64,000 bases of DNA. Origin: Cylindrodendrum hubeiense. Taxonomy: Eukaryota; Ascomycota; Sordariomycetes; Hypocreales; Nectriaceae. The stretch covers positions 1 through 64,000 of the forward strand of contig JAANBB010000178.1 in NCBI GenBank assembly GCA_014621425.1. The letters run 5' to 3'. A model generated the notes under the pieces. That model had not been told where the DNA came from. It saw only the letters and a program-made list of their open reading frames with translations, and did not search any database. Positions within the stretch are counted from its first letter, which is position 1, and each line of letters opens with the position of its first letter. Positions 11,628 to 23,989 of the stretch are shown here, piece by piece. The position numbers were made by a program, and so were the translations under genes.

Positions 11628-13124
11628 TGCTGGAGCAGGAGAGACAAGGAGGCGCGCAGAGTGTCAAAGGCCCATTATCTCGAGAGGGCGACGGCGGGAG
11701 GATTGTTGGAGGAGGGCGATCGAGAGCAGGGTGGATTGGGAACGTCGCAGGCGGCGCGGGAGGGCGAATTGATTTTGGGCGAGGCCGCGGTTTGTTGCAG
11801 CGTCGGCTGGTTGTGTGCGCAGGTAGGCAAGGCAGGTAGGTATGCGGGTGTATGTAGGTGTATGTAGGTGTGTAAGAAGGTAGTGGAGGTGTAGTGCAGT
11901 AATAGGCGTCGGGATCGGGTGTGAGAGTTGGGTGAGCGGGAAGGTGCGAGTGGGTGTTTGACCCCACCAATAATCTGAGCAAGGCGCGTCCCACGTTGAG
12001 TCCCCGAGGGTGAGAGAGCGGCGGCGGGGGTAAGGTTAGGCTAGGTAGGTACCCGTGACGTAGCGTAGCGTGGCGGGATACAGGGAGCCGCTGCGCTGTG
12101 AAGTTGCGGGTGCGGTGCGGGTGCGGCAGAGAACAGCGAGTGACCCGATGGCAGAAACAGTGAGTGCGAGGGAGTGATGGTTGACAAACACAGAGACAGA
12201 ACAAATTGGTTTGATTGGAAAACACGGGGGGTCCGGCTTGCGGCGAGAGGAACGCGAAAGTAGATGGACGGACGGGGAGAGATGGATGGACGGAGAGGAT
12301 GGATGACGGATGGAGGGGTTGCCGTCCCGTCGGACTTGTCTCGCTGTTTCTGTTTGCGCTATGCTGGCTGCGCTATGCTATACTAGCTGCGCTGTGGCAC
12401 TGTGCTGTCTCGGACGGCGGGCAGCGGACAACAGGCAATTGGCAGCGGATAGTACAGTAGCTCCAATGCGCAAAAGCACAAAACGGGGGCGGCACGGCCA
12501 GAAGCAGCAGCAGGAGCAGCAGCAAAAACAATGCGTGCAAGGCGTTGTCCAATTCCGTTGCCCGGATCTTGGGTCGCAGAAGCAAGAGCGGGTTTGGTCA
12601 GGCCTCGTGGTAATTGGACGGGTTCTGTGGGTGCAGCGTGCGTTGCGGGCCGGAGCTCAGGGAATTGTCGTATATAATACCAGGAGGGAGAGTGTCAGTT
12701 GTATTGTATGTTGGGGCTGTTGTTGCTCTTGGCGCAGAGTTGGATATTGACTCTTCGTCCTCGTTGCGGTATTGCGGTATGGGTGCAGACCGTAACGCAC
12801 TCTGACGAGGTGAGAAACAGAGCAGGTGCGAAGAGAGGATGCGAGGACGGGGACAAAAGAGAGGTGCGAATACCTGTTGCAGAGCAAGGTAAGAGAAGGT
12901 AAGAGAGGTGAGGGTGCGGGAGTGGGCGTGTGGGTGTGGGTGTGGGTTGGGTGTGGGCGCGAAGTGGACGAAGTGGGCGAAGTTGGGCGGGTAAACGAGA
13001 GAGCGACAAGGAGCAACTAGCAAGCTACGGGCGAGCACCGAGCCAAAGCAGAGAGAATAGAGGACGGAGAGATGGAGCGACGGGGCTCGAGTGGAGTCAC
13101 GTGGCGTGTGGCGTGTAGAAGCCG

Positions 13125-13226
13125 AAGGAGAAGCAGCAGCAGAAGCAGAGGTAGAAGCACCAGCACCAGCACCAGCACCGGTCAGTGGATGCGGACTTGG
13201 AAGTGGAAGTGGAAGTGGAAGTGAAT
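13125..13226. repeat. Trinucleotide and hexanucleotide microsatellites
   Basis: An impure (AGCAGA/CAGCAC)n tract at about 13125-13180 is followed by about four copies of GGAAGT at 13197-13226. Both lie in the gene-free spacer. Confidence 0.7.
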
Positions 13227-16200
13227 GTGCGAGGAAGGGGGGGTGTGCCGAGCGGGCAGCGAGCATCCACGGTCCACCACCCCCGGGATACAGACTGTGA
13301 ACCGGGCCGGGACTTGGGGGCGACGCGCTGGGACTTGGGGCGGGGGCTTGCTCAGGTGGGCACTGGGCAGAAAGGGTCTGGTGTGGTCACTCTGGTGCGG
13401 TGGACATCAGCCCAAGGTGCGGCCAAGGTCAGTCGAGGTCAACGGCCGGCCCACAGTCCGGGATCGGTCGGGATCGTGGGAAATGTATTTACCTGCAACG
13501 GGTCAGGTGTTGGTGTGGGTGCCGTAGGCCGCGGTACCAGGTTTGCGGTACCAGGTTTTTACGGCAGCGGAATAGATCAATGCCTACCCAGGGTCATCAG
13601 TCAAGTCAATCAGTCAACCGATCGGCCGATCGACTGAGGGATGAGACATGGGGCAGCGGACAGACGGTCACGACACAGCACACATGTGTTGAATGGATAA
13701 TGGTAGATAGATGGACGGACGAGCGTGGACGAGTGGACGAGACGGGTGGACGAGACGGGTGGATGCGGCTGGCACTGATGGGCAGGTGGACTTTTCCAAG
13801 GTGAGACTATTTAGGCTTAGACCGGATGCGCATCCCGGCCGAGTGCTACATGGCATTGAGCATGGAATTGAAGGGACGCAATCACACACTCTTGCATCCT
13901 CTCTTGCGCTCGTCCAAAAAGCCCAGGTTACCTCGCAGCAACCCAATCCCTACCCGTCGTCAACCGGCCCACCGGGCGGCGAGCGGCGGCTCTGGCGGCA
14001 ATCTTGCTAACACGGGCTCGGGGCTGGTTGGGCCAACCAATGCCGTCTGTCGCTCTGGCTTGATGCGAGTGAGACCCTTTCCTTTCTTTTTCCTCTTTGC
14101 TACCGGCTGCATCACGTTCCCCTCTCGGTTTCGCCTTTTTCGTCCTTGCCCGCGCATTCCCTATTTTCTGCCTGGGTTGCCCTTTTTTCCTTTCTTTTTC
14201 CTCCTCCGTCTTCCTTTTCTAGCCTCCGATGCCGATGACCCGCTTTTCTTCCACAGACCCGACCCGCGCGGCCTTATTTCCTGCGCGTGCTCTCGGGAGG
14301 GGGCGGGGTGGCATTGGCGTTGGGGGAGAGCAGGCAAACCACGGCACAAGATATCTCAGAATGGGGGCTTCCCCTCACCTCCCCTCCCATCCCATCCCAT
14401 CCCCTCCCCCAAACACGCATTGGAAATGAAGCAATGGCATCGAGGTCTGCGGCAGCCCGTGATCGAATGAGGGGGTGGCAGGGGTGTGCGCCCAGACGCC
14501 TTGATCGGACGGTCGTTTCGTTCGATCGGGAGGCATAGCACAGATATGGAGGCACGGCACCCAAATCCCCGTTTCCGCCCCGGAATACCCGTTATGAGTT
14601 GTGAGCTTCCCCAGTCACGACACACCCATGTCCACCCTCCACTCCTCGTCGCCCTCCACAGCTTTCGGTCAGGTCGGTCGAGCCGGCGTCGAGTCAACGT
14701 CGAGTCGACCCAGACAGGCACGCTCTCTGCAGCCAATTGCGCGATATGCGTTGACGACGGGCTCGATGCGCCATGTAGTGAATGCGCTTCCCAGCATGTC
14801 CCACATACGTGCACCGCAGCGAGTGGATTGCGCCTGCGCGGACATGAAATCAATGTAGGTGTGTGTATGTGCGTGCGGCCAGCACAACGGTGGACTCGAG
14901 ACCCGGTCCCTGTTCAGCGCGTGGCCAGACAAGCACAGGAACAAGACGATAGACTTTCCCTCTCCGGGGTTGCGCGCACAGAGAGGCCCGAGAGAGTCTA
15001 GAGTATCTGAAGAAGCTATCCATGGAAGCTTTTCTGTACAAGGCATCCCGGAGTGGCCAGAGCTCGGATGTCCCAGCTCTGTCACGTTGCCCCTGGGTCT
15101 CTGGCACCCTTCAACGGTACCATGTTTCCGATCTTCCATGAACCAACCCATGCTCCCGTTCCCTGACTGCTTTGGAACATGCTTCCAACCCTTTCCCATC
15201 CCATCCCCCTCTCTGTCTCTACTTTGACTGCCTCCAGTCGTCATCTCGTCCAGGCTGCCTCCTTTTCATTAACCCCCATCGCTCATCCTTCACCGGCAGA
15301 CCGCTGCAGCCAGCCTCACCGCCGCCTGCACCTCCTATAGGCCGACGAGCGACAGCTTTCTTGCTTGCTTGGGCTGATGTATGCCGCCGCCGCCGTCGCC
15401 GTCTCCGTCTTGGCTGGACTTTGGTGGCTGGCATGCAACCCTCGCCGTTGCCCATGCCCTCGCTATTTTTACTTTGACTCACTTCACACTTGAATTCCCT
15501 AAGTTTTGTCCTGCACGCGGTGACGGGTCCCCGTGATCGAGGGACCAGTCCAGACCGTCCGATACCGTGCATACAACACAACACATACAAGCCCTCGTTT
15601 GGAGTCCCTGCCTGCTTACTCTGCTAGGTGGTTACGTATGTGCAACGGCAACATGTGAAGAAGTGACACCACCACTAGCTATCTCTCGCTCTCACACGCT
15701 CTGTCACTTTGTATCCTGCCTGTTACCCCCCACGGACTGGAAATCTTTCACCGATCCTGGACCAGCACGTGCATAGCAGTAGATACACCCAGCACATGCC
15801 TACGCACACGAAAACACCGGTGCTGCTGGAATACAAATCCACAACATCTACAGCACCGTGGCCGATCGACCAGCGAGACAACTAGCAAGACATACATGGA
15901 CGAATACACAGCCAACAGTCAACGGAGGCTCCGCTTTCCCAAACCGTCACCAAGATTTATCCGCGGCTAAGCAATTGGCTCTCGCAATCTACACGACTAT
16001 TCCAGCTTCGCTCTAGCTTCAGGACAAGTCCCCATCGACCCCCTGGTCCCCATGCCATGCCCTCCACGCCCAGCCAAGCCCCAGCCCCACGCCATTCCAG
16101 GAATTCCTTCCCATCCATAGGCGCGCCTCCGGGGGGTGGGCGCCCATGCTCCATGTTTTCCCTCCATCCGACCATCCCATCTACAAAGGAAGAAAAAAAA

Positions 16201-17582
16201 AGGACCAGAAAAAAACCACTCAAAAATAGTTTGCGACAATGGAGACCTGGGGCTCGGTGAGAAGGGCGAGGTGCCTCCGGCTGCTCCAACGACAGGCCGG
16301 GACTCGCCACACCTCGGGACTGGGCAATTGAGCTATGTCGTGCTACCGTGACTAACTCCCTACTGTTCGCACTGAGGTAGTCCTACTACAGCAGGTAAGT
16401 AAGAGGTTCGGCAACATCCCGAAGCTCCAAATGAGGGGCCTCAGCAACAAAAGCAACAGCAAGCGACGATGGAGGCTTGTTAGTGACGGGTGGCCAGGGC
16501 GTCGGACGAACCGGTGCACGCACATGGCATGTCTTGCCGTCCAGTATCCATCCGTCTTCCCTTCCGTCCCTCCTCTTTCTCGTCCTCGTCTTCCTTCTCC
16601 GTCTTTCGCAGAAAAGCAGCCCCCCTTACGTTTCCGACCTTGTTAATCTGTACTCGATATGCACGACAGACTTGCACGCCGCCGCCACCACCACCACTTG
16701 AGGCGACTGGACTCGACCCTCCCCGTTTCCCACCACCCACCTCCGGCGTACGGTAGGCACTGTATATGCTACAAATTACAGTACGTCAACCCCTCCCCCC
16801 GGCTCAGGGAGTGTTTGGTTTCTCGCAGCTCGTGATTGATATGCCCGTGTGGTCCAACATGTGTCCCGAGTCTTGAGACTCTTGGGTGTAAGCGAGAGAC
16901 GCGACGAAGAGGACTGGACTCGCCGCCAGAGTAACGACGGACGAGAACCGGACGGACATGTATGTCCATGGCATCGGCTCACCCGCTCACCTGCCCCTCA
17001 CCCCAGAAGGGTCTAAGCCAAGCCCACCGTACTGCCCACTCGTCTCGACGCTGCACAACCCGGTCCCTGGCTCCTCTTTTCTTCGACTCCGTACCTGGTC
17101 TACCTGGTCCGCCCCGGCTTCCTCCAGGACGGTTTCACCGAGGTTAAGACGCCGTGGACTGTGCGGCGGTGCCCGCTACCCTACATTGTTCGGACAAAGA
17201 GGCCGGCCTCCATCTCCAGCCAGGTATCCATCTCCAGGTATCCATCTCCATGTCCATCATCAGCCGCCACACGGGACTGCTGGGAGAGCCCATGGCACCA
17301 TGTCGTCCCCCTCCCCTCGTTCCGCAGCACCAGACCAAGCCGAGCCCATGCATGATGCCATTGTTCTGTGCCTCTGTCGCATGTCCTGCCGCTCCAACTT
17401 ACAAATCCCTCGCCCAACCCCCCAGGCCCCTTCACCGAGATCCTCGCGGGTTAATCAATCGATTAACCAGGAGCCGCCAGGGGTCCCCCCCCAGACTCAG
17501 TATCATCAGATGCCGCCTCAGCCTCGCTCATCCCATCCCCACCCCCACTCGCCCACCACTCGCCCACCCACCACCACTGGGC

Positions 17583-17625
17583 ACTCTTTAGTGGACTCTT
17601 CAGTGGACTCTTCAGTGGACCCGAT
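17583..17625. repeat. 15-nt tandem repeat
   Basis: Near-identical copies of a unit containing TTCAGTGGACTC follow each other. The repeat lies in the gene-free spacer and has no evident function. Confidence 0.65.
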
Positions 17626-18237
17626 CGGCTTGGTGCGGGTGCTGACGGTGAAGGGCGAAGGGCTGCGACGGAAGACAAAGACCGATGTCGCTAGTGCCTC
17701 CATCGCACGTCGTCTCACCATCCGGTCCGGCTCACCACGGCACCTCACCACTGCACTCACCTTTTCCCACCCTGAGACCCTGGAAACGTACCCCAGCTTG
17801 TCTTCGCATACACATACGAAATACTCCAGTAGAAACGAGCCCCAAGACCTCGGCTCCTCGCCCTTGTCCCGTCTGGCCTGCTCCGGTGTCGTTGCTCGGG
17901 TCTACTTCCATCCATCCTATCTCCAACTATCCACAACGTGCCTGGCCCGCCAATTACACCCAAGCAATTAGGTACGCATCCCCAAGGAACCGTTCGATCG
18001 GGACATTCCACGCCGAGTTCAACACTCCCTCTCCTTGCCGGCCCAACTCCCCGACACACACCTCCCGATACGCACTCAAGCAATCACCCGCACCCGTCCA
18101 ATGAATTACACATACATAACACATACCTAAACAAATTGCCCTTGGATCCTGCGAGTGCACCTCATCCTCATGCACTGCGCTGCACTGCGCTGCGCTGCAC
18201 TGCACGATGGAACCAGCAGCTTCCCCTCCTCCCCCAG

Positions 18238-18305
18238 ACGTGTCTGCGTGTTCTGCGTGTTCTGCGTGTTCTGCGTGTTCTGCGTGTTCTGCGTGTCTGC
18301 GTGTC
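18238..18305. repeat. 9-nt tandem repeat
   Basis: About six copies of GTGTTCTGC in a row degrade into related CTGC/CTACTCGT units through about 18350. A chance open frame across it would read Cys-Ser-Ala repeats, but no gene is supported here. Confidence 0.8.
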
Positions 18306-18689
18306 TGCTCGTCTACTCGTCTACTCGTCGGCTCGTCTGCTGAGTTGGTCAAACGCCTCGCCACTCAGCTGCCGCGCCAGCAATTCACTGCTCTGTCGTG
18401 GCGATCCACACCCGCCCCAATGTCCATGCGCTATCGTCTCAAGAAAGAATCACTGTCTGCCATTTGTTTTGTTTTGCAAATTCCCAAGTCTATCCGTTCG
18501 TCGTGGTCCACGTGGCACCGAGATCCAATCCCAATCCCATTGCCCAAACCCGACGCCGTGCCCGACGGAGCTCAACTCCCAAAGTACAATCCAGTAAACA
18601 CACACAGGTCCATCCTCGTAGTAGTAATACAAAATTCGCCAGAAATCATAGTCCTCCTGTCTACCCTGGTCAGCCATTATTGGGCCAAA

Positions 18690-21600
18690 TCACCATTCCT
18701 GATTCCGCGTCCACTTGTCATTTTGATATTCCCCCTTGCTGTCCTTCCGGAAGCCGATTTCATCCCGCTTGTCGTCCACCAGCCTCCCCCACTCCAGGAG
18801 CAGCCTGAACAGGTACACCTCCATGTCCTTCTCTCCCAATACTTTTCCCGCCCATTTTTGTCCTTGTAGCGCAATCCACTTTGCGTCGTTGGACCGCGCC
18901 GCCATCTTGGTGTCTCGGCCGTTCAGCTGGGGCCGTCTCTCCGTGCCCGTAAAGTATGAAAAGGTCGTATGCAGCGCCTGGTACCGCAGGTCGATAGGCA
19001 CAAAGTGAACCCATGGCATTAGACGCTCCGTGTACCATGTCCGAAACATTGTCGCTAGGAAGGGTACGCTCTGGGACCGCACCACCCGTACGAACTCGGG
19101 CGGCGGACCATCGTCTTCGTCCACTGCCATAACGTAGCGGTACTCAAGTGGCTCCTGTAATTGGTCACTTTCGCCATAAACCTCCTTGATGAGCTCACAG
19201 TTGGGCCCTGTGCACCTCGAGTAGTTGCTGATCCCCATGCTAAGTGGCATCACGCGGTTCGCCTCGAACGCCGAGACCTTTTCGTATCTGTAATTGTCTG
19301 GCTTCCCATCGACTGGCAACACCATGTTGACCTTGTCTTTTGGATTGGGATTGTTCATCATGTTGAGCAGTCTGAGCTTTGGGCTCCCACGCAGGGACTG
19401 GCTGTTGATCGCTCCGTCTCCTAGGTCCCCCCTCCAAAACAGGGTGTCATATCGTCGTCGGAATTCCCATTTCAAGTCGGGTACATCTTCATGTGCCCTG
19501 GGAATTGGGATTATGATGTCTTGGAAAGGCTGAGTCTTTGACGGTCCGAAAAGGGGGAGTAGAGTCCGTATGGGCTCTGCGTGCGGTGCCGCCAGGGACA
19601 TGCCGTGGAGATACCTCATGTCAGCCTGTGAGCAGTATTCGAAGGCTCTACCCCAGTTTACTAACAAGGGACCTCGAGAGTGTCGCCGGATACATGAAGC
19701 GCAGAATTCCCCAATATTCCAGTGGGGGCTGGTCCGGGTTTGGGATCCTGGTGGGCACGCCTCAATTTGCATCTGCCGATAGTCTGATGCAGATGTCAAC
19801 GGCCTCTCTAGTAACTTTGTGAGCTCTGGAGCCTCTCTAGCATTGAATGATTCTTCAGTCTCATTCAGCCCCTCCACTGATCGTCGCGAAATCAAATTGA
19901 CTATGGGGGTCAGATCAGTGTGCCCCTGTCCATTCGCATCCTCCCACGATGGGAGAATACGGGGGGTAGAGCCAAGGTTAATGGGAAGGATCATGTCCGG
20001 CAGCGACTGGGCGAATTTGTTGATCATGACCACAAGAGGCTGCAAGTCCTCCGAGTTCCCACTGCCTGTCGACGTGGAGCTTGACGCGTGCCCGTCCTTG
20101 ATCGTGATAGTTTGAACGCCAGGCAATCCTGAAACTTGAGTAACCCTCTTCCGCAAGTTTTTCGGTGAAAATACCCTAAAAGGACGCATATCACTTTCGA
20201 TCTGATCGAATTGGTCGATGATAACAGTGTCCTGCGCATGTGCGTACCACTCTGAAAACCCAGGAGGAGGATCTCGCCCATCATGGCGCTCCTTGTAGAT
20301 GTTGGCTGCGACCGGAAGACTGCCGCTAATGGTGGCAAGTGTGAGCCATTTGTCCTGCCTGACACGTGCCTTGAAAATGAAATCATTAATTGGATGGCGT
20401 TTCTCAAAGATCTGCGGTTGTTCAATCAAGATGAAGACAGTAGTTCCAACCATGAGACCAAAAATGAATGCAGTCAGGAAGAGACGCTTTATGAAGAAGA
20501 CGGAGCGCAGGTCGTGGCAGTAGGTGAATACGATCATCCCGCAGCCGATGAAGTAAAGCGGCACTACCGCAACCGCACGTGTGGGATGAAGCCAGTCCCC
20601 GAAACTGAATATGTTATCACACGCCTTTACCGTCCCGACAAGCCAAGTGATGATACTAGATGGAGTGAGGGGTGATGTCTCACAGACCCAAGATGTCGCA
20701 GAGATCATCAGAGTAGCGAATGCAAAGCTGTCGACAATGATATCGAAGCCGTATAAAAAGCCAAACCCAGGGTGTAGGACCCCAGAGCCGGTGAAAAGTC
20801 TGTGACCGAACCAAACCAGGGACATGGAAATCGCTGACAGAACGAGAATCGTTCCAAGCGTCCTCAGGCGTAGTTTTGTTGTTCTTGACCATGCCAACGT
20901 CCGCCACAGCAGCACGACGATGATGGCATCGAAAATGAGTCCTAGGCACTGCAAGAACAGCGTCGTCCGGCGGCTCTCAAGAGGACCAAAGCAGACATAA
21001 GTCGACCGCATCCCTTGGCTGACAGAGTAGTAAGTCCCCATCGTGAACATGAAGGCGCTGGTGACGGCAATGGTCAGGACCACCCTGGGTCCGCTGAACC
21101 AGTCGTACATGTCATCGAAACAGCTACGCCACGGATCATCCGGATCATCGGCGTTGGGGAAGCCCCATTTGCGGCGAGTTGCAAAGATCTCGTATGCAAG
21201 GAGGACAATGCATAGAAACGACTAGGATGGCGAGTCAGTACGAAAAGAGATCTTTCCTGGACAGGCAATGCCATGGGGATCGATTTGCCATACCTCGATG
21301 CCGGGGGTTGAGCACTGCTGTTGATAGTTTACACGATGAAAGATCTCAAGACGAAGAACGATGCAGAGAACGAGAACCGGAAGAGAAAGTCGTCGTGGCC
21401 GTTTCGGCAGATAGGGATTTGGCCCGTTGTGCAACTCCTTGCCGACGCCATCTAGCAAGGGCGCACTGTTGCCACGCCGTTGAGCCGCCACCTTAAACCT
21501 TCCATCGGCACCAGGAAGCCATTTGGTGAAGCAGCTGGCACCGTAGCAAAAGCCGCCGGATATGAGGAAGACAAGGAATGACGATAGTCGGGGGCTCTCT

Positions 21601-21826
21601 GGAAGGGGGTTAGCTGCGTTGGCCTGATGGCTAGATAGAAGCGGATAAAGTGAGACGCGAGACGCACCAGTGAGAGAGTGTCGCTCGAGTGACTGCGAGA
21701 TGTAAAAGAATGATAATGCGGCACTAGCGATTGATCAGTTAGTCATTAAAAAAAACCCAATAGTCCCAGAGGGGGTGGATGATCGTACCAGATCGAAGTC
21801 AATTGGGCTACCATATTCTGAGCCAT
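18690..21826 (-). CDS. GT90 (CAP10-type) membrane glycosyltransferase
   Basis: Predicted 999-residue Golgi/ER-type membrane glycosyltransferase of family GT90, the family that includes the Cryptococcus CAP10 capsule protein and xylosyltransferases. Exons are 21826-21789, 21723-21294 and 21221-18690, with introns of 65 and 72 nt; phases agree and the first exon encodes only MAQNMVAQLTSI plus two bases. I chose this start because the second exon opens after an in-frame stop without its own ATG. The first 400 residues hold about nine hydrophobic segments. The C-terminal 350 residues carry the CAP10 region: LVNWGRAFEYCSQADMR, RRYDTLFWRG, RYEKVSAFEANRVMPLSMG, EYRYVMAVDEDDGPP, SQSVPFLATMFRTWYTERLMPW and a C-terminal KDMEVYLFRLLLEW helix. 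Acceptor and donor sugar cannot be read from sequence. It is divergently paired with the palmitoyltransferase gene. Confidence 0.9.
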
Positions 21827-22389
21827 GATGACAGTAGTGAGGATAAGACGGCCGGTAGAGGCGGACACCACGTCACGGAGCTAAGGGTTCAGAAGTTGCC
21901 GACAGAACCCGTCATGTCGTCAAGAATCACGGTCCCAAAAAGCCAATCAAACAAGCAAGTAAGCAATGAAATGTTCAGGTGCAACGCCAACTGAACTGCC
22001 AGGCGCATCAAGTCATGATCGAAATCTCGAAGTGCAGCCCCAGTCAGCTTGAGGTCAGGGGCGAGCTGTCGCGGCCGGAGCCCTGTGGGGTTACGTAAGC
22101 CCGTAAAACGTCACTGACAGAGAATGATGCACCACAGGTACGTAGTGCACCCCATGGTCTAGCCCGTAAGGGGGGCGGCTGTGCTAATTACAGCACCTGG
22201 AATCCCTGGGCTGTCCACTAAAAATATCCACTCCCATGCCGTGGCACCGGCTAGGGATCGACCAGTCAGTCGCTGGATCCATCCAGCTTTGTCGTGCCAG
22301 CTCTCGTGAGCAGTCGGCCATGTAGCCACCGTCTCCTCGGACCAAACATCACGACCCCACGACATCACGACCTCTCTCTCCCGGTCGCC
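21827..22389. promoter_or_regulatory. Divergent promoter, GT90 / PFA4
   Basis: These 563 bases separate two divergent start codons and contain no gene. They must hold the upstream regions of both genes. I see no clear TATA box. Confidence 0.5.
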
Positions 22390-23683
22390 ATGGCCGGCAT
22401 CAATGACGTCCCATTCATACGGGGTCTCGCCGTGCCCTCCGTCTCCGCCCTCATCCTCTTCCTCGGCTACTTCTCCCAGCTTGTCCTCCACTTCTCGACC
22501 CTCGACCCCGGCCCGCCCACACGCCAGCAGTCCATCATCTTCAACTCCCTCCTCGCCCTCCTCTGGCTCACCTACTACCGCGCCATCACCGTCGATCCCG
22601 GCCGCTATGTCTTCGACGACCGCATCCTCGAGGCCAAGGGCCGCTGGTGCAACAAGTGCGCCGCCCCGAAGCCCCCGCGCGCCCACCACTGCCGACACTG
22701 CGGCCGCTGCGTCCCCCAAGATGGACCACCACTGCCCGTGGACGAACAACTGCGTCTCCATGACCACGTTTCCGCACTTCCTCCGATTCCTCATCTTCAC
22801 GAACCTCTCCCTCTGGGCCCTTGCCCACCTGCTGTGGCTGCGTTTTGCCGTCCTCTGGGAGCACCGCCGACTCCCCGCTTACCTCGGACCTAGCCTCGCC
22901 GGCCTCATCTCCTTGGCGATTCTCTCCCTCATCTGCTTCTTGACATCACTCGCGCTGTTAGTCATGCTCGTAACTAGTATAAGGAGCTGGGTGCTCAACC
23001 AGACCATGATCGAAGGCTGGGAGCAAGAGCGCCATGAGGCTATCGCCGATCGAGGGGGCAAGGACTGGTGGGATGTTGTGGGACCTGACGGCGAGAAGTT
23101 CCGCTTCGAGAAACTCGAGTTTCCATACGATGTTGGCTTCTTCAAGAACATGTCCCAAGCTATGGGTACCTCCAACGTCCTTCTCTGGCTGTGGCCCTTG
23201 GCCGGCAACCCCAAAATTGCCAAGGACGGTACCGGATCCGGTTGGGAGTGGGAAGAGAACGGCTTCAACCGCGTCGAGGGGCTGTGGCCGCCTCTAGACC
23301 CAGAGAAGATCCGCCGTTCCACCAAGGGATGGCCTGCTGCGAGAAGAGACTATGCTGAGGAGCTGCGGACGGTCGACATGAGCCCCGAAGATGTAAAGGC
23401 CGCCTTCCAGAAACGACAGGCCGAGGACGAGCGACGGAAGAGGACGCTGCTCGCAGAGTTAGAAGAGATGGACGATTACGACATGTACAATGACGAGGAT
23501 CAAGATTTTGAACAGGGCTATGATGGGAAGCCGGGCTGGACAAACTCTGATGGAGACCGACTACGGGACTATGGTGTCGACGACGAGTCGTATGCCGTTA
23601 TCGAGGATGACGACGAGGACGTACCCCTCGCTGAATTAATGCGGAGGAGAAAGGTGTTGAAAAAAGACGGCGATGATGAGTAG
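22390..23683 (+). CDS. pfa4: Palmitoyltransferase PFA4, with a 1-nt frameshift
   Basis: DHHC-type protein S-acyltransferase of the PFA4 group, an ER enzyme; yeast Pfa4 palmitoylates chitin synthase Chs3. It appears intronless. The first frame encodes MAGINDVPFIRGLAVP, two membrane segments, a YRAITVDPGRY block and the first zinc ligands (WCNKCAAPKPPRAHHC, then HCGRC). The rest of the domain (KMDHHCPWTNNC), two more membrane helices and an acidic tail lie one frame away. The shift falls at a run of five C at 22713-22717, inside the Cys-rich domain and upstream of the DHHC motif. There is no room for an intron. Allowing for it gives about 430 residues, normal for PFA4. Otherwise perfect preservation on both sides favours a base-call error over a pseudogene, but as written the enzyme would lack its active site. 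Confidence 0.9.
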
Positions 23684-23989
23684 AACAAGACAATAGACTT
23701 TCTAATTTGGAGCAATTCAACCTTCTAAAAAGGACTAGGAGGATGTTTTTAAAAATAAGTGCCTGTTCTCCCCAAGCATCCAGACGTCCAGCCCATACGC
23801 TTGCCAAGCACCAAGAAAAACACAGTCGTGACTCTTCCCACCCGGGCATTCATAAACTCGGTTGCCCAGCTCAGATCTTGTATACAATGGAAAGTCCCTC
23901 TTCTCTTGCGCGTGTGTTTGTGTGAAAAAATTCGACAAAATCGTCATAATCTGACCCCCTCAACATCATGAAGCGTAACTTCGTGTCAT
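23684..23989. other. Convergent 3' spacer, PFA4 / myosin I
   Basis: A 306-base interval between two convergent stop codons. I see nothing beyond presumed 3' untranslated regions. Confidence 0.6.

Larger units (their letters stand above)
11628..18689. other. 7-kb gene-free, low-complexity GC-rich spacer
   Basis: Many long open frames occur on both strands, but only because this sequence is stop-poor. The translations are Pro/Arg/Ser-rich, overlap in several frames and show no domains. Roughly 11.0-13.4 kb is purine/G-rich on the plus strand and 15.1-18.6 kb pyrimidine/C-rich. Part of 11.6-13 kb is probably the promoter and long leader of the minus-strand gene at 9571-11627. Simple repeats include GT-rich 12925-12960, CAGCAG/CACCAG 13125-13180 and GGAAGT 13195-13225. 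Confidence 0.55.

Noticed and set aside
12598..13266. 222-codon minus-strand frame upstream of the pseudo-caspase gene
   Set aside because: Translation is dominated by Pro/Ser/His repeats from microsatellites; several frames are open at once, so it is a composition artefact.
16958..17971. 337-codon open frame on the plus strand
   Set aside because: Pro/Ser/Arg-rich, low complexity, overlaps other long frames in both strands, contains simple repeats and has no domain.
22159..22800. 213-codon minus-strand frame
   Set aside because: Antisense to the N-terminal half of the PFA4 gene; Gly/Glu-rich shadow.
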